Source: Micromonospora vinacea (lineage in GTDB: Bacteria; Actinomycetota; Actinomycetes; Mycobacteriales; Micromonosporaceae). Taken from it: a DNA stretch of 64,000 bases. The stretch spans positions 3,782,001 through 3,846,000 of the forward strand of contig NZ_JADOTY010000001.1 in assembly GCF_015751785.1 (NCBI RefSeq), given 5' to 3'. Of the stretch, positions 24,394 through 31,618 are shown piece by piece. The notes below the pieces were generated by a model. That model was not told the DNA's origin and did not search any database. It saw only the letters and a list, made by a program, of their open reading frames with translations. Within the stretch, counting starts at the first letter, position 1, and each line of letters starts with the position of its first letter. Both the position numbers and the translations under genes were made by a program.

Positions 24394-24444
24394 ATCATAC
24401 AACCGATGGTTGAATGTTCAACTAAACCGCGTTAGTCTCGGGTC
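24394..24444. promoter_or_regulatory. Divergent overlapping promoters with MarR operator palindrome
   Basis: GTTGAA-TG-TTCAAC (24409-24422) is a perfect palindrome, overlapped by CAACC-GAT-GGTTG (24400-24412). On the minus strand TTGAAC, 16 bases and TATGAT point at marR. On the plus strand TTGAAT, 17 bases and TAGTCT point at the VOC gene. Both -10 boxes end about 6-7 bases before the start codon, so both messages may be leaderless. A repressor on the palindrome would cover both -35 regions. Confidence 0.65.
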
Positions 24445-24966
24445 ATGGGTATCCACCGGCTCAACCACGCGGTCCTCTACGTCAGTGACCTCGCCCGCAG
24501 CGTCGCGTTCTACAGCGACGTGCTGGGCTTCCGCCCGGTGGCGATGACCCCGGACGGCTTCCGGGGCGCCACCTTCCTCCAGGCCCCCGACTCCACCAAC
24601 GACCACGACCTCGGCCTCTTCGAGGTCGGCGCGGGCGCCGGGCGGTCCACCGCCGGCCGGTCCACCGTCGGCCTCTACCACCTCGCCTGGGAGGTGGACA
24701 CGCTCGACGAGCTGGCCGCCACCGCCGAGCGGCTCGTCGCGGCCGGCGCTCTGGTCGGCACCTCCGACCACGGCACGACCAAGAGCCTCTACGGCAAGGA
24801 CCCGGACGGTCTGGAGTTCGAGGTGGTCTGGCTGATCCCGGCCGACCTGCTCGACGACACCGCCCTGGCCGCCCGCAAGCAGATCGGTCGGCTCGACCTG
24901 GACGCCGAGCGGCAGCGCTACGGCGGTCAGACCCGGGGCGGGGTGGGGATCTCCGTCCCGGCCTGA
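24445..24966 (+). CDS. VOC-family protein (catechol-2,3-dioxygenase/glyoxalase fold)
   Basis: A 173-residue vicinal-oxygen-chelate protein of CatE type. It has two beta-alpha-beta-beta-beta modules. The first begins IHRLNHAVLYVSDLARSVAFYSDVLGF with the metal His near residue 8. The second has His in VGLYHLAWEVDTLDELA, and DPDGLEFEVVWLIP supplies the metal Glu. Such proteins cleave aromatic diols or detoxify electrophiles. The divergent MarR gene with a shared operator fits induction by an aromatic compound. Substrate cannot be told from the sequence. Confidence 0.88.
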   Translation: MGIHRLNHAVLYVSDLARSVAFYSDVLGFRPVAMTPDGFRGATFLQAPDSTNDHDLGLFEVGAGAGRSTAGRSTVGLYHLAWEVDTLDELAATAERLVAAGALVGTSDHGTTKSLYGKDPDGLEFEVVWLIPADLLDDTALAARKQIGRLDLDAERQRYGGQTRGGVGISVPA

Positions 24967-24990
24967 CCGCCCGTACGGTAGAACGGACCG

Positions 24991-25875
24991 ATGCCGACCG
25001 ACCGGACCACCGAATTCCTCCGCGAGCTGCTGGTCCGCCAGTTGACGACCTGGCTGCCCGCAGCCCTGCACCGCTCCCGCCGGGCCACAGTCGCCCTCGC
25101 GGGCGCCGACGCGGGCAGCGCGGAGGCCGCGCTGCGCCTGGTCGCCACGCACGGCGACCAGGTGCGCGGCCGGCAGGTGACGGTGCTGGTGCTGGCCGAC
25201 GCCGCCGCCGACCTGCCGGCCCGACTCGGCCCGATCGAGGCGGAGCTGCCCGCCGAGGTCACAGTGCACCTGCTGCCCGGCGACGCGTACCGGCTGCCGG
25301 TCGCGGTGAAGGCCGGCGGGGCGGCCGGCGCGCCGCTGTTCTCCTTCGTGGACCTGCCCGGCGCGGTGACACCGAAGCTGCTCACCGCCGCGACCAACGG
25401 CCGGACCGGTGAGCTGCTGCTGCACACCGCCGACAGTGCCCGAGACGTGCTCGTCTCCGCCGGCTTCCCCCTGGTCGCCGAGGTGGCGCCGGTGCTGCCC
25501 GGCGGCGAGGCCGCCGGTGTTGTCGCGTTCGGCAGCCGCTCCGACCGGAGTCTCGAGGCGGTCCGCGACGCGCTCTGGGCGGTCGGCGCGGACCTCGACC
25601 TGCGCTACGGCGACCCGCTGGACCCGACCGGCACGACTGTCGACGTGGTCGGCGAACCCGACCTCGAGCCGCTGGCCCGCGAGCTGCTGGCCGAGTTGGG
25701 TGCGGGCGGTTCACGGCCGGTCACCGAGCTACGCCGGCACACCCTCACCGCGACCGTCTACCGGGCCGCCGACGCCAACCAGGCGCTCGTCGACCTGCTC
25801 GACGCGGGTGACGTGCGGCGGGAACGCGAGTCCGGGAGGCTGGCCGGCGACGAGATCATCTCCCTGGCGCGCTGA
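24991..25875 (+). CDS. Actinobacterial protein of unknown function with a C-terminal winged-helix-like region
   Basis: A 294-residue protein, not recognised. The N-terminal half alternates helices and hydrophobic strands (RATVALAGADAGSAEAALRLVATHG, VTVLVLADAAADLPARLGPIEAELP), like a Rossmann-type fold lacking a clear glycine motif. A middle repeat, VVAFGSRSDRSLEAVRDALWAVGADLDLRYG, follows. The last 50 residues (VTELRRHTLTATVYRAADANQALVDLLDAGDVRRERE) resemble a winged helix. It follows the VOC gene by 24 bases on the same strand and may be cotranscribed. Confidence 0.7.
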   Translation: MPTDRTTEFLRELLVRQLTTWLPAALHRSRRATVALAGADAGSAEAALRLVATHGDQVRGRQVTVLVLADAAADLPARLGPIEAELPAEVTVHLLPGDAYRLPVAVKAGGAAGAPLFSFVDLPGAVTPKLLTAATNGRTGELLLHTADSARDVLVSAGFPLVAEVAPVLPGGEAAGVVAFGSRSDRSLEAVRDALWAVGADLDLRYGDPLDPTGTTVDVVGEPDLEPLARELLAELGAGGSRPVTELRRHTLTATVYRAADANQALVDLLDAGDVRRERESGRLAGDEIISLAR

Positions 25876-25895
25876 GCGCCCCACCCCACAGACGC

Positions 25896-25933
25896 CGAGC
25901 GGGGTGGCGGTGGATCCACCGGCACCCCGCTCG
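25896..25933. terminator. Hairpin terminator between convergent genes
   Basis: CGAGCGGGGTG (25896-25906) pairs with CACCCCGCTCG (25923-25933). Inside is a second palindrome, CGGTGGATCCACCG. It lies 20 bases after one gene and 13 bases from the end of the convergent DUF4236 gene. Confidence 0.85.
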
Positions 25934-25946
25934 ACTCCCGGGATGA

Positions 25947-26126
25947 TTACGACCGGGACTTGTCCTGCTTCCAGGACAGCGGACCCGGCAGGTCGACCCG
26001 GTGCGCACGGGCCTTGGAGTTCCAGGACCAGCGACCGATCTTGATGCTCCACGAGGAGAAGCCGTTCTCGGTGAAGTTCAGGATGATCGGACCGTACTTC
26101 TTGCGCTTGCGAAACATGAGGCCCAT
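25947..26126 (-). CDS. DUF4236-domain small protein
   Basis: A 59-residue protein beginning MGLMFRKRKKYGPIILNFTENGFSSWSIKIGRWSWNSKA, the DUF4236 signature of a short basic N-terminus followed by small beta strands with conserved G-S and W. Function is unknown for the family. The ATG at 26126 is preceded by GGAGACC; the frame continues upstream for 38 codons but is not protein-like. Confidence 0.85.
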   Translation of the reverse strand: MGLMFRKRKKYGPIILNFTENGFSSWSIKIGRWSWNSKARAHRVDLPGPLSWKQDKSRS

Positions 26127-26296
26127 CGGAGGTCTCCCCTCGTCACCGTTCCCTGCCGTGTCGATATCGAACATGCCCGAACCGACAACTTTTGAAACCC
26201 TCTCGCTGTCCGTCCTGGACGGTGACCACCGGACGCCCAACCTCTACTAACCAGATAGGTCTTGCGGCTGCCATTGTGGACAGATCAGAGACTGGG

Positions 26297-26752
26297 TCAG
26301 CGGGGTTCCCACGCGTCGGGCAGCGCGGTGAGCTTGCGAACGTGCGCGGGGAGTCGACCGCTGACGATCTCGGCGAGGCTCACCTCGTCGACGACCCGCC
26401 GCACGGCGGCGCGCACCGCCACCCACAGGCCGGGCAGGTTCTCCGCCGAGCCCTCGTACCGGGTTTCCTCGGGGCGCAGCCCGCGTACCCCGGCGAGTGG
26501 GCCCTCGACGGCGCGCAGCACCGCGCCGACTGTCACCTCGCGTGGCGGGCGGGCCAGCGTGTAGCCGCCCTCGGCGCCGCGTTGGGCGCGGACGATGCCG
26601 GCCCGACGCAGATCCGCCAGGACCGCCTCCAGGAACTTTCGGGGCATGTCCTGCTCCGCGGCGATGGCCTGGGTGGACAGCAACGAGGGATACGCGGTGG
26701 CGAGGCTCAACGCCGCCCGTACCGCGTAGTCGCCGCGCGCGGAGATCTGCAC
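26297..26752 (-). CDS. Rrf2-family transcriptional regulator without iron-sulfur cysteines
   Basis: A 151-residue Rrf2 regulator: MQISARGDYAVRAALSLATAYPSLLSTQAIAAEQDMPRKFLEAVLADLRRAGIVRAQRGAEGGYTLARPP is the family winged helix with wing motif GGYxLARP. IscR and NsrR carry three cysteines in the next helix; this protein has none, so it cannot bind that cluster and must sense by another route, as CymR or similar members do. GTG start. It lies 7 bases after the AraC gene on the same strand, so the two are probably cotranscribed. Confidence 0.9.
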   Translation of the reverse strand: MQISARGDYAVRAALSLATAYPSLLSTQAIAAEQDMPRKFLEAVLADLRRAGIVRAQRGAEGGYTLARPPREVTVGAVLRAVEGPLAGVRGLRPEETRYEGSAENLPGLWVAVRAAVRRVVDEVSLAEIVSGRLPAHVRKLTALPDAWEPR

Positions 26753-26759
26753 AGTGCCA

Positions 26760-27752
26760 TCATGCCCGGCCGGCGCCGCCCGGCCCGCCGGTGGGCGGCC
26801 CGGACCTCGTGGCGTACCCGCCGTTCGCGGATTCGCCGGGGGTGCCGGGGCGGAACCGGCCGCCGTTGACGCCCGTCGGCTCGGACGGCGGTCGAGGTCG
26901 GACCACCCGGCCGGCCGCAGGCTGGTCCCGTGCGGCCCGGAACGCGCCGGGGCTGAGCCCGACCTCTCGGGTGAAGAAGCGGCCGAAGTTCGTGGGTTCG
27001 GAGAAGCCGAGCCGCCGGCCGATCTGGGCGATGGGCTGATCCGTCGCGGCGAGGAACCGGCTGGCCTGCAACGCGACCCGCTCGTCGATGACCTGTTTGG
27101 CGCTGCGACCGGTGACGGCCAGGCAGGCCCGGGTCAGGGTCCGCACCGAGCAGCCGAGCTCGGCAGCGTAGTCCTCCACCCGCCGGGTGTGCGGGTAGCC
27201 GTGTTCCACCTCGCGGCGGAACCGGTGGAACGTCTCGTCCTCGGGCCGGGACGGCGACCGGTCGTCGTGGGCCACGGCAAGCCGCAGCAGCAGGACTGCC
27301 AGTTGATGCCGGAGCAGCGCGCGGGCGGTGGGGCCGTCGGGGTGCCGCCGGCAGTCCACCGCCAACTGGCTCACCTCGCTGATCACCGCGTCCTCGTCCT
27401 CCCCGGCCAACTGCCGCCAGGTCGCGGTAGTGGTCAGGTCGACGTCGAAGTCGCGCAGTGCCTCGGGATCCCAGGCGACCACGGTGGCGTCGAACTGGGG
27501 GCCGGCGCAGCGCAGCACCTGGCCGGGGCGGACCCGCAGCAGTGTGCCGGGGCGACACGGCAGCAGATGAAAGTCGAGTTCCGCGTCGCCGTGCCCACGC
27601 GTGGTGAGAATCAACAGCTCCCGCTCGACGATCACCGGCCGACGCCAGCCCGGGGCACCGGCAAGATCGGCCAGCGCGAACGTGGCTATCTCGTCGGTGA
27701 CGGGAGACGCCGTTCCGATCGATGGCACGGGGGAGGGATCGGTGGAGACCAT
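26760..27752 (-). CDS. AraC-family transcriptional regulator
   Basis: A 330-residue AraC-type regulator. Residues 1-160 form a cupin-like sensor (WRRPVIVERELLILTTRGHGDAELDFHLLPCRPGTLLRVRPGQ). The double helix-turn-helix is near 195-285: RVEDYAAELGCSVRTLTRACLAVTGRSAKQVIDE and QPIAQIGRRLGFSEPTNFGRFFTREVGLSPGAFR. A 45-residue Pro/Gly/Arg tail follows. The ATG at 27752 is the first convincing start; the open frame above is not protein-like. It is divergent from the SDR gene (195 bp apart), a likely target. Confidence 0.9.
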   Translation of the reverse strand: MVSTDPSPVPSIGTASPVTDEIATFALADLAGAPGWRRPVIVERELLILTTRGHGDAELDFHLLPCRPGTLLRVRPGQVLRCAGPQFDATVVAWDPEALRDFDVDLTTTATWRQLAGEDEDAVISEVSQLAVDCRRHPDGPTARALLRHQLAVLLLRLAVAHDDRSPSRPEDETFHRFRREVEHGYPHTRRVEDYAAELGCSVRTLTRACLAVTGRSAKQVIDERVALQASRFLAATDQPIAQIGRRLGFSEPTNFGRFFTREVGLSPGAFRAARDQPAAGRVVRPRPPSEPTGVNGGRFRPGTPGESANGGYATRSGPPTGGPGGAGRA

Positions 27753-27947
27753 CGCCTGCGACGGTAGCCCGAACCGCAGGTCACCGCATCCCGATCGACG
27801 TTCGTAGCGGATCCGCGGCACGCCACGGGCTTGTCCCGGTCCCGGCAGCCGGGCTACGTTACCCGGCGGTAGCGCCGTCGGTCCGCGGTCCAACCGGCAT
27901 CCGCCGGCCACCCGACCGACCGACGGCCCCCGCCGACTCGCGATGGG

Positions 27948-28730
27948 ATGGGCATGACGCAGCTGTTCTCGGTCGAAGGTAAGACGGTCCTGGTCACCGG
28001 CGGGTCGCGGGGGATCGGGCTGATGATCGCCCAGGGCTTCGTCCGGGCCGGCGCACACGTGATCATCTCGTCGCGCAAGGCGGACGTCTGCGAGGCGGTC
28101 GCCACGACCCTCTCCGCCGAGGGCCGCTGCGAGGCCATCCCCGCCGACCTCGGCGACAACGCCGGCGCCGAGACGCTGGCCGCCGCCGTACGCGAACGCT
28201 TCGGCCGCCTCGACGTGCTGGTCAACAACGCCGGCGCGACCTGGGGCGCACCGCTGGAGGACTACCCCGAGGCCGCGTTCGACAAGCTCTGGGCGGTCAA
28301 CGTCAAGGCCGTCTTCCGGCTCACCACCGCGCTGCTGCCGGCGCTGCGCGCCGCCGCCAGCGCCGACGACCCGGCCCGCGTGATCAACATCGGGTCGATC
28401 GACGGCATCCGGGTGCCGATGATGGAGGTGTACGCGTACTCGGCCACCAAGGCGGCCGTGCACATGCTCACCCGCAGCCTCGCCCACCAACTCGCCGGTG
28501 AGCAGATCACCGTCAACGCGATCGCGCCCGGCCCGTTCGAGAGCAAGATGATGGCGTTCGCGCTCGACGACCCGGCGAGCCGGGCCGCCATCGAGCAGCA
28601 GGTGCCGCTGGGCCGCATCGGACGCCCCGAGGACATGGCCGGCACGGCCATCTACCTCTCGTCGCGCGCCGGCGCATACCTCACCGGCGCTGTCATTCCC
28701 GTCGACGGCGGCATCACCACGCACGGCTGA
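27948..28730 (+). CDS. Short-chain dehydrogenase/reductase (SDR), classical type
   Basis: A 260-residue NAD(P)-dependent oxidoreductase. The cofactor motif is VLVTGGSRGIGLMIAQGF, the NNAG motif is LVNNAGATWG, and the catalytic Ser-Tyr-Lys are in NIGSIDG and VYAYSATKAAVHML. The C-terminus ends AYLTGAVIPVDGGITTHG. Arg/Lys after the second strand (ISSRKADVCEAV) favours NADP(H). The start may be 27948 or the ATG at 27954. It is divergent from an AraC-type regulator, and substrate is unknown. Confidence 0.92.
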   Translation: MGMTQLFSVEGKTVLVTGGSRGIGLMIAQGFVRAGAHVIISSRKADVCEAVATTLSAEGRCEAIPADLGDNAGAETLAAAVRERFGRLDVLVNNAGATWGAPLEDYPEAAFDKLWAVNVKAVFRLTTALLPALRAAASADDPARVINIGSIDGIRVPMMEVYAYSATKAAVHMLTRSLAHQLAGEQITVNAIAPGPFESKMMAFALDDPASRAAIEQQVPLGRIGRPEDMAGTAIYLSSRAGAYLTGAVIPVDGGITTHG

Positions 28731-28777
28731 GCACCGGCCGACCCGGGGAAGGCTGTCCGCGTATCCCTGGGTGTGTG

Positions 28778-28816
28778 CCGGGGCCGCGCGGACTCGGCAG
28801 ATCCGCGCGGCCCCGG
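28778..28816. terminator. 15-bp hairpin terminator between SDR and ssgB-like genes
   Basis: CCGGGGCCGCGCGGA (28778-28792) and its exact reverse complement (28802-28816) enclose a 9-base loop, between two convergent gene ends. Confidence 0.85.
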
Positions 28817-28843
28817 TGTGGCCGGTGTTACCCGTTCGGGCGG

Positions 28844-29275
28844 TCAGCGACCGGCGAGCAGCCGGTTCACCGCCGTGTCGACGTCCAGGTGCTCGGCCTC
28901 ACGGCCGCGCGGGACGACGACGTAGGTCCGTCGAAGGAAACGCACCAGGACGCTGCGCGGCACCTCGAAGAGGGCGTTGCCGTCCGGTGACGAGAGGGCC
29001 AGCGCGACGAAGTCGCCGCGCGGTGTGGCCCAGGGCCAGACCCGAACGTCCCCGATGCCGGCCGGCTCGTCCAGGCCGGTGACCAGAAGTTCGCGAGCGA
29101 ACGACCAACTCACCGCCTCGCCCCCTGCCGATTCGGCATGGAACAGGACATGGACCGCATACGGGTCAGCAGGGTCGTAACGCAGACTGGCACGCACCGG
29201 CAAGGCGGTGGCGTCAGGTGCGACGAGCCTTAGCGACGTCTCGACCTCTACGGTCGTCGGTCGGATGACACTCAT
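28844..29275 (-). CDS. ssgB: SsgA-like sporulation and cell-division protein (SsgB type)
   Basis: A 143-residue SALP (SsgA-like protein), a family confined to morphologically complex actinobacteria. In Streptomyces SsgB recruits FtsZ to sporulation septa. Family motifs are TSLRLVAPDATALPVRASLRYDPADPYAVHVLFH, WSFARELLVTGLDEPAGIGDVRVWP, LALSSPDGNALFEVPRSVLVRFLRRT and the acidic end EHLDVDTAVNRLL. The length and the single short domain match SsgB best; the exact subgroup is by resemblance. It is preceded by a roughly 270-bp non-coding promoter region. Confidence 0.92.
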   Translation of the reverse strand: MSVIRPTTVEVETSLRLVAPDATALPVRASLRYDPADPYAVHVLFHAESAGGEAVSWSFARELLVTGLDEPAGIGDVRVWPWATPRGDFVALALSSPDGNALFEVPRSVLVRFLRRTYVVVPRGREAEHLDVDTAVNRLLAGR

Positions 29276-29548
29276 GGACGTTCTCCCCCCGGCACCGCTG
29301 CGGAACGCGCGTGTCCCGCTTTTCCCATACTCAGGTGCTACTCCTGGCTACGCTCCGCCATACGCTGACTTCACCCAGTGGTGGGAAGGGGGACGGAAAG
29401 GCCGCGTGAATGTGAGCATTCATGTAGGATTTCCGGTTCTGCCCAGTGCGTGATCCCGCCCGGTATCGGGTGGCTCAGTCGTCGACTTACTCCGGTAACG
29501 TCCAGTCGGCCGTTGCAGTGACGGGCCCGAGCGACACTGGGGGGTGAA

Positions 29549-30220
29549 ATGGTGACGAAGCAATCCTCAGTGGATCCGGCGGCGGCGCCCGGCACGCCGA
29601 AAGTCGCGGTCCGAGCAGCCGAAAAGCGGGGGTACGGAGTGCCGATGGAGCAGCCCGAACGGGCCGGTCGGCCGGCGTCCGACGCCGGTCGTCCCGGTGG
29701 TGATGGCGCCGGTCGTGGTGGCGACGCCGCCGTTGGTCGTGGCGGTGGCACCGGTGTTGGTGGCGGTGGCGACGCCGATGCTGGCCGTGGTGGCGGAATC
29801 GCCATGCAGGACCGGCCGCGACACCCCCGCTGGCGTGAGCGGATCTCGCTGACCCTCGACCTCATCCGCGCCAACCCCACCGGCCGGATCGCACTCAAGA
29901 TCTTCATCGCGATCGCCGGTGCGCTGGTGGTGACCATCGGCATCGCCCTCATCCCGCTCCCTGGGCCGGGCTGGCTGCTGGTGATCGCCGGCCTGGGCAT
30001 CTGGGCCGTCGAATACCACTGGGCGCGACGGCTGCTCGGCTTCACCCGTCGCCACGTCCACGGATGGACGCGCTGGGTGACGAGACAGTCGCCGCTGGTG
30101 CGAATCGTGCTCGGGTCCGTCGGCCTGGTCTTCGTGGCCACGGTGGTCTGGCTGTCCCTCAAGTACAGCCTCGGCATCGACGTGGTGGCTGCGGCGATGC
30201 ACTACCTCGCGACGCACTGA
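29549..30220 (+). CDS. TIGR02611/PGPGW-family membrane protein with a Gly-rich N-terminal extension
   Basis: A 223-residue membrane protein. The C-terminal half is the actinobacterial PGPGW family: RIALKIFIAIAGALVVTIGIALIPLPGPGWLLVIAGLGIWAVEYHWARRLL, then a third span VRIVLGSVGLVFVATVVWLSL. The first 90 residues are a low-complexity Gly/Asp/Arg stretch (GRGGDAAVGRGGGTGVGGGG), probably disordered and cytoplasmic. GGGGGTGAA precedes the ATG. It is the last ordinary gene before tRNA-Val and the integrated element. Confidence 0.85.
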   Translation: MVTKQSSVDPAAAPGTPKVAVRAAEKRGYGVPMEQPERAGRPASDAGRPGGDGAGRGGDAAVGRGGGTGVGGGGDADAGRGGGIAMQDRPRHPRWRERISLTLDLIRANPTGRIALKIFIAIAGALVVTIGIALIPLPGPGWLLVIAGLGIWAVEYHWARRLLGFTRRHVHGWTRWVTRQSPLVRIVLGSVGLVFVATVVWLSLKYSLGIDVVAAAMHYLATH

Positions 30221-30270
30221 CCCCGGATTTCCGGTCCGGTTCCACGATCGGGTAGAGTCAGTGGCGCTGA

Positions 30271-30342
30271 GGGCGATTAGCTCAGTGGGAGAGCGCTTCG
30301 TTCACACCGAAGAGGTCGCTGGTTCGATACCAGCATCGCCCA
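30271..30342 (+). tRNA. tRNA-Val (anticodon CAC)
   Basis: A full cloverleaf. The acceptor GGGCGAT (30271-30277) pairs with ATCGCCC (30335-30341). The D arm is GCTC...GAGC. The anticodon stem CTTCG/CGAAG holds loop TTCACAC with anticodon CAC at 30303-30305. The T arm is GCTGG TTCGATA CCAGC. No CCA is encoded. The 3' half doubles as the attachment site of the element that follows. Confidence 0.97.
30300..30342 (+). other. attL: element-supplied 3' half of tRNA-Val
   Basis: GTTCACACCGAA (30300-30311), spanning the anticodon loop and 3' stem, recurs exactly at 37923-37934 near the far end of the element, followed there by a decayed version of the rest of the tRNA. This marks the anticodon stem-loop as the probable crossover region. 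After insertion the element's own copy restores an intact tRNA on this side. Confidence 0.75.
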
Positions 30343-30363
30343 CTCTCAGTTCGCACAGGTCAG

Positions 30364-30393
30364 AGGCCGCTTCCCGAGTTCGGGAGGTGGCCT
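30364..30393 (+). terminator. Terminator of the tRNA-Val transcript
   Basis: AGGCCGCTTCCCG (30364-30376) pairs with CGGGAGGTGGCCT (30381-30393), with one G-U and one mismatched pair and an AGTT loop, followed by TTTCT. It lies 21 bases after the tRNA. Confidence 0.7.
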
Positions 30394-30403
30394 TTCTGCT
30401 GTC

Positions 30404-30428
30404 GTACAGCAGCTAAGTACAGCAACGG
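30404..30428 (+). repeat. Left copy of 25-bp direct repeat (probable integrase arm-type site)
   Basis: GTACAGCAGCTAAGTACAGC plus AACGG contains two tandem GTACAGCA units. It matches 37818-37842 at 24 of 25 positions. It lies between the tRNA and int, where arm-type binding sites of tyrosine integrases occur. Confidence 0.7.
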
Positions 30429-30430
30429 CG

Positions 30431-31421
30431 TCAGTGGTCGAGTGAATCGCCAAGGCGCTTGAGGGCGTCTCTGGTCGCCTTGTTGGATACCTGGGTATAG
30501 ATCTCCATCGTCACGGAGAAGCGGGCGTGCCTCAGCACCTGCATGGCGACTCTGGGGTGGACGTCGAGGTCAGCGAGCAGCGTGGCGCAGGTGCGGCGGG
30601 CGTCGTAGAGGGTGATCGGCCTGATGCTGGTTTTCTCGCACCTTGTCTGCCACGACCGTTGGAAGTTGCGCGGCTCGATGGGTGTGCCGTAGCGGTTGGT
30701 GAATACGAGCCCGGTCTCGTGCCACGCCTTTCCGGCGGCTGCTTCAGCCTGATCGCGTTGCTGTTGTCTGAGCTTGAGGGCGGTCAGGCAGATATCGGGC
30801 AGGGGGAGTGTGGCGTCGGATGCCTGGGTCTTGGTGTCGCGGTGCAGGAGCTGCCCGCGTACGCGTTGCAGTTGACGGCCGATGGTCAGCTCCCCAGCGT
30901 CGAGGTCGACGTCCTCCCACGTCAGTCCCAGGGCCTCGCCCTTGCGCAGGCCGGTGACGAGGACCAGGGCGTAGGCGGCGTAGAGCGGGTCTTCGTCGTG
31001 GCGGGCGGACTCCAGGAACTTCCGGGCCTCATCGCTCGACCACGACTTGCCTCGTCGACGGCGAACCGTGGCTAGGGTGACCGCCACGGCCGAGTTCTTG
31101 GTGATGAGGTCTTCGGACTGGGCGCGGGTGAGGGCGGCCCGCAGTGCGGCCCGGATGTCGCTGACCGAGCGCGTCGACGGGACGGCCTGACAGCAGCGAC
31201 CGAGGGCGCAGCAGCGGCCTTTCTCCTTGGGCCGTGCGGCGTCCTTGCCTTGCGCGCAGCACTGGCAGGTGCGGCTTGTCGTGCACTGCTTCGCGGGTCT
31301 TGCCATAGACGTACTTCCGAGTGCGCCTGCCGTCCGGCTTGGTGACCCAGACGTACGCGGCGAAGCCGTTGCGGTAGGGGAAGATGGAGCCTTCGCCGTT
31401 GGCGCGTGTGCGGGCGGGCAT
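30431..31421 (-). pseudogene. int: Integrase (tyrosine recombinase), internally deleted and frameshifted
   Basis: The first 49 codons from ATG 31421 (PARTRANGEGSIFPYRNGF, GKTREAVHDK) are a normal AICE integrase N-terminus. At about 31274 the sequence jumps, in another frame, to the middle of the protein (TCQCCAQGKDA). By comparison with the family's usual 430-450 residues, roughly 70-80 residues of the core-binding domain are missing. The catalytic domain is otherwise present: Arg in LVTGLRKGEALGL, Arg in LYDARRTCATLL, His in LRHARF and Tyr in EIYTQV. The box-II His expected before DARR is Tyr. It should be inactive on both counts. Confidence 0.88.
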
Positions 31422-31618
31422 CAGGCGGCCTCCTGGCGTTCGACCTGTTCGCGGATGTAGTCGTCAACCCACTCCGGGAGGATGCGGCGGTACTTGCCGT
31501 CCTTGATAGAGCGCAGCTCGCCGGTAGCGATCTTCATCTTGACCTTGGAGATGCCGAAGCCGAGTAGGACGGCGACCTCGGCGGGGGAGTACCAGCGGGG
31601 GCGAAGGTCGTGGTTCAT
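31421..31618 (-). CDS. xis: Excisionase-type helix-turn-helix protein (Xis)
   Basis: A 65-residue MerR-like/excisionase DNA-binding protein: RWYSPAEVAVLLGFGISKVKMKIATGELRSIKDGKYRRILPEWVDDYI. In elements of this class Xis directs the integrase towards excision. Its ATG overlaps the rep stop and its own stop overlaps the int start (both ATGA), so rep, xis and int form one coupled unit. The gene looks intact although int is broken. Confidence 0.88.
   Translation of the reverse strand: MNHDLRPRWYSPAEVAVLLGFGISKVKMKIATGELRSIKDGKYRRILPEWVDDYIREQVERQEAA

Noticed and set aside
29657..29808. GC-rich tandem-like Gly codon repeats, considered as a CRISPR-like or minisatellite repeat
   Set aside because: The repeats are irregular and in frame, and encode a Gly/Arg/Asp-rich N-terminal extension of a membrane protein.
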